A DNA stretch of 32,170 nucleotides from an uncultured Bacilli bacterium (lineage in GTDB: Bacteria > Bacillota_I > Bacilli_A > ML615J-28 > CAG-313). Both the position numbers and the translations under genes were made by a program. The first letter of the stretch is position 1. Each line of letters begins with the position of its first letter. Below are positions 30,857 to 32,170 of the stretch, piece after piece. Location: assembly GCA_934133195.1 (NCBI GenBank), contig CAKPAZ010000014.1, forward strand, positions 1 through 32,170, given 5' to 3'. A model generated the notes under the pieces. The model ran no database searches. It was not told the origin of the DNA and worked only from the letters and a program-made list of their open reading frames with translations.

Positions 30857-31138
30857 CTATTCAGCTACAACGATATGACGAATAACTGCTTCTTTGATAT
30901 TAGCTAAACGTTCAAATTCTTTAACAGCAGCTGGTGTTGCGTTTACGTTTAATAAAACATAAAAGCCTTTCTTTTCACCTTCTACTTCGTAAGCTAAATC
31001 TCTTAAGCCCATTTCTTTTGTGTTAAGAACTTCTGATGCATTTCCTAAGAATGCTTGTTCTAATTCAGCCATTAGAGCTTTTCTAGGTTCTTCTTCAACA
31101 TTTGGGCGAATGATATACATTACTTCGTATTTTTTCAT
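30857..31138 (-). CDS. rpsF: 30S ribosomal protein S6
   Basis: Binds S18 and the 16S platform. 93 residues starting MKKYEVMYIIRPN, with KEMGLRDLAYEVEGEKKGFY and IREAVIRH-type end (ANIKEAVIRHIVVAE). First gene of the operon, with AAGGAGG and a structured leader upstream. No long acidic tail. Confidence 0.96.
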   Translation of the reverse strand: MKKYEVMYIIRPNVEEEPRKALMAELEQAFLGNASEVLNTKEMGLRDLAYEVEGEKKGFYVLLNVNATPAAVKEFERLANIKEAVIRHIVVAE

Positions 31139-31142
31139 TCTT

Positions 31143-31190
31143 TACACCTCCTTCTGGTCTATCGGCTTTTCATATAAGAAAAGCAAGGGA
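31143..31190 (-). ncRNA. rpsF leader, candidate S6:S18-binding RNA
   Basis: The leader forms a hairpin GCTTTTC / GAAAAGC (31165-31184) followed directly by CCG (31165-31163). This is the arrangement described for rpsF leaders that bind the S6:S18 complex. A short outer pairing of CCTT with the Shine-Dalgarno AAGG could hide the start site. Feedback repression is inferred from the family. Confidence 0.6.
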
Positions 31191-31214
31191 TGATTAAAAT
31201 AATCATACTGACTT

Positions 31215-31243
31215 ATTATATCACAAACTGATATAAAAGTAAA
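31215..31243 (-). promoter_or_regulatory. sigma-A promoter of rpsF-ssb-rpsR
   Basis: -35 TTTACT (31243-31238), 17-bp spacer, -10 TATAAT (31220-31215) preceded by TGTGA (TG dinucleotides). Confidence 0.7.
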
Positions 31244-31261
31244 GTAAAGTGGTTTTATATT

Positions 31262-32035
31262 TTATGGCTGTAGTTTACTACTGAAGTAGTTTTCTACAAA
31301 TTTTTTTCCTGCTTGATATCCCGCAATAAATAATTCATATTGTACTTCTTTATTTACTTTAAAGTTCATACTTCTAACTTTAGGAAGTTCAATTGATATA
31401 AGATAAGGGATACTAGATTTATTTTTTATTTTTTCATTTTTAAAGGTAAAACCAATAGTTAATTGTTTAGTGCTATCAAATAAATTGGCAGGAAAATTAT
31501 TAACTACTGCTCCATCAACAATTACATTATTATTAAGACGGAGGGGTTTATAAAATAAGGGGTATGTCGCACTCATTACTACACTTTTAGCAATGGGAAA
31601 AGTATCTGGATTAATATGATAATCTTTCAAGGAATCTGGAAAAACAACTTCTTTTTTTCTTGTTATGTCCGTAGCAACTACTTTTAAAGGGTATTCATTT
31701 CCTTTTTTTATATCACCATAAGTCTTTATGTTTTTTTCTTGTAATAGTTTATCTAAGTATTTTTCTAGAGGATATGGAGAGTATAATCCTAAGTCTTTAA
31801 ATGCTTGAATAAGTTTACCTTTTTGGCGTAAGGTTTCTAAATCAAGATTCCATGTTAATTCTTTTAATTCTTTACCAGTGTATCCCGCAATCAACAAACT
31901 TGCGATGACGGCTCCTACACTTGTTCCAGCGGCCTTTACACATGCAAATCCGCGTTCTTCTAAGGCTGATATTGCACCGATATGAGCAATACCTTTTATT
32001 CCTCCTGCTTGAAAGATTCCAATATATTTTATCAT
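31262..32035 (-). CDS. Patatin-like phospholipase
   Basis: A serine acyl hydrolase of about 257 residues. Motifs: oxyanion FQAGGIKGIAHIGA near residue 10, nucleophile elbow AAGTSVGAVIAS with Ser about 38, and catalytic Asp in IVDGAVVNNFPA. It has no signal peptide, so it probably acts on membrane lipids from the cytoplasm. Start 32035 has GGTGAG 4 nt upstream, while a longer frame to 32107 lacks one. The gene is single, with a terminator upstream and the rpsF promoter downstream. The substrate is unknown. Confidence 0.88.
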   Translation of the reverse strand: MIKYIGIFQAGGIKGIAHIGAISALEERGFACVKAAGTSVGAVIASLLIAGYTGKELKELTWNLDLETLRQKGKLIQAFKDLGLYSPYPLEKYLDKLLQEKNIKTYGDIKKGNEYPLKVVATDITRKKEVVFPDSLKDYHINPDTFPIAKSVVMSATYPLFYKPLRLNNNVIVDGAVVNNFPANLFDSTKQLTIGFTFKNEKIKNKSSIPYLISIELPKVRSMNFKVNKEVQYELFIAGYQAGKKFVENYFSSKLQP

Positions 32036-32126
32036 TATACTCACCTTTAATAGTTTATGATAAAAAAGAATAATTATGTTATTACCATAATTACAGACTG
32101 TTGACAAATAAAAATTTAAAAAAGGA

Positions 32127-32158
32127 AAAACACCAATTTTTTTATTAACTGGTGTTTT
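32127..32158. terminator. Hairpin terminator near the window end
   Basis: AAAACACCA / TGGTGTTTT arms with a 14-nt loop and T tracts on both sides. It probably ends a gene outside the window. Confidence 0.7.
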
Positions 32159-32170
32159 CTTTTTTTAAAT

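Overview
The window is AT-rich DNA from a low-GC Gram-positive bacterium, most likely of class Bacilli. The evidence is gene content and order: rpsF-ssb-rpsR, gdpP-rplI-dnaB, and prfA-prmC-sua5-spoIIR-rpiB-DUF1146-spoIIQ all follow Bacillus-like order. Stops are almost all TAA/TAG, with TGA seen only twice, and the standard code fits because the core genes have full family lengths. Three genes (spoIIR, spoIIQ, pdaA) belong to the endospore programme, so the organism probably makes spores or descends recently from one that did. I cannot name the genus.

Positions 1-5160 are an accessory island directly downstream of rlmD. It holds small, mostly unrecognised genes on the minus strand, four decayed genes, and two 307-348 bp direct repeats. 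Each repeat carries a copy of the last 11 codons of rlmD including the stop. This looks like serial insertion at the rlmD 3' end, a place known as an attachment site for streptococcal integrative elements. No integrase lies in the window. The cargo looks like orphan toxin/immunity-type modules plus a broken Fic-like/nucleotidyltransferase gene.

Positions 5161-24779 hold core and envelope genes: rlmD, a membrane protein with InlB-type repeats, pdaA, a YihY-like protein, pepP, a FabT-like MarR regulator with a long Lys/Thr/Pro tail, acpP, tex, a CinA-type amidase, a YigZ-family gene, a C69 dipeptidase, a DUF1295 protein and ytqA-ytqB. They are followed by the spore-linked block spoIIQ / DUF1146 / small membrane protein / rpiB / spoIIR / sua5 / membrane protein / prmC / alr.

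Positions 24858-32035 hold prfA, dnaB, a single reading frame joining GdpP to ribosomal protein L9, rpsR-ssb-rpsF with a likely S6:S18 leader, and a patatin-like phospholipase.

The strongest observations are four. (1) The GdpP-L9 frame has an internal Shine-Dalgarno and a GTG exactly where L9 should begin. (2) spoIIR, spoIIQ and pdaA share a forespore-type promoter with identical 17-bp spacing. (3) There are three copies of the rlmD 3' end. (4) The FabT-like regulator has a histone-like tail with an AT-hook-like core.
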